Below, piece after piece: positions 63,762-64,000 of a stretch of DNA of 64,000 nt. The notes under the pieces are model-generated. The model was not told the origin of the DNA and made no database searches. It worked only from the letters and a program-made list of their open reading frames with translations. This DNA is from Billgrantia bachuensis. Lineage in GTDB: Bacteria > Pseudomonadota > Gammaproteobacteria > Pseudomonadales > Halomonadaceae. Position 1 is the first letter of the stretch. Each line of letters begins with the position of its first letter. The stretch covers positions 53,137-117,136 of the forward strand of contig NZ_JAAQTO010000032.1 in the NCBI RefSeq assembly GCF_011742165.1, in the 5' to 3' direction. The translations under genes and the position numbers were made by a program.

Positions 63762-63916
63762 GGTGTAGTCTCCTTACGGTCACCCTCAACGGGCAGCTTA
63801 CCAGGCCCTACGCACTTTGCGGACGCGTATAGCAGCCGCGCCGTACCGGGACCCATTCGACCTGTACGGCGCGGTTTCGGGCGCCTGTTATGCTAGCGGC
63901 GCGGCTCGGTCGCCTA

Positions 63917-64000
63917 TCAATAGCGAAGCACGGTACGAATGCTCTTGCCCTCGTGCAGCAGCTCGAACGCCTCGTTGATCTTCTCGAACGGCATCTCGTG
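63917..64000 (-). CDS. adhC: C-terminus of class III alcohol dehydrogenase / S-(hydroxymethyl)glutathione dehydrogenase
   Basis: The last 27 codons, ending INEAFELLHEGKSIRTVLRY and a stop, match the end of glutathione-dependent formaldehyde dehydrogenase. The gene continues beyond the window. It precedes fghA by 155 bases on the same strand, completing a formaldehyde detoxification operon. Confidence 0.9.
   Translation of the reverse strand, partial: HEMPFEKINEAFELLHEGKSIRTVLRY

Overview
The window looks like a GC-rich gammaproteobacterial chromosome, most likely Halomonas or a close relative. Signs of this are a BCCT compatible-solute carrier paired with a universal stress protein, the adhC-fghA pair, polyamine-type ABC genes and the general style of the proteins. 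The species call is inferred from gene content only; no rRNA or other species marker is present. A mobile island of about 20.8 kb interrupts the chromosome at a tRNA gene.

Region 1 (1-14600) appears devoted to C2 sulfonate metabolism. A SulP anion permease (partial) follows soeCBA, encoding a cytoplasmic membrane-anchored sulfite dehydrogenase, with a divergent LysR regulator. Next, on the minus strand, is tctA-tctB-tctC, then an acylating sulfoacetaldehyde dehydrogenase (sauS-like), an AMP-forming acyl-CoA ligase (sauT-like) and a universal stress protein, with a divergent GntR/HutC regulator. Read together: tripartite uptake of sulfoacetate, activation to the CoA thioester, reduction to sulfoacetaldehyde, release of sulfite (Xsc, not in the window), oxidation of sulfite to sulfate, and export by SulP. 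tctC is frameshifted at a place that looks like loss of one copy of a 10-bp tandem repeat.

Region 2 (14601-16642) is mostly gene debris: fragments resembling a transposase, a CobW C-terminus, an aldehyde dehydrogenase and a DUF3223 protein, plus one intact SagB-type nitroreductase.

Region 3 (16643-37506) is an integrative mobilizable element bounded by 46-bp direct repeats of the 3' half of a tRNA-Ile2(CAT) gene, with a tyrosine integrase next to the intact tRNA. From left to right it carries: SIR2-HerA (a known antiphage pair); a five-gene operon of DNA methyltransferase, unknown protein, RhuM, SF2 helicase and GIY-YIG nuclease (a candidate restriction-like system); a MobC-type accessory protein with two overlapping relaxase genes, one lacking its catalytic residues; a minimal transfer set (VirB6, EexN lipoprotein, VirB5 and small proteins); a replication-like HTH protein and an AlpA-like HTH protein; a structured AT-rich intergenic region; and a second cargo pair of a GIY-YIG protein and a HEPN-zinc-ribbon protein. 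A 16-18 bp palindrome recurs at three transfer loci.

Region 4 (37538-64000) is ordinary chromosome: YceI-like protein, sodium:solute symporter, MsbA-like ABC exporter, AEC transporter, PQQ sugar dehydrogenase, an NtrC-type two-component system, two secreted acidic proteins, a polyamine-type ABC operon, USP plus BCCT transporter, a GAF-GGDEF-EAL protein, DnaQ-like exonuclease with a CAP-CBS-DUF294 protein, DUF4168 protein, EamA transporter, MtgA, FghA and the end of AdhC.
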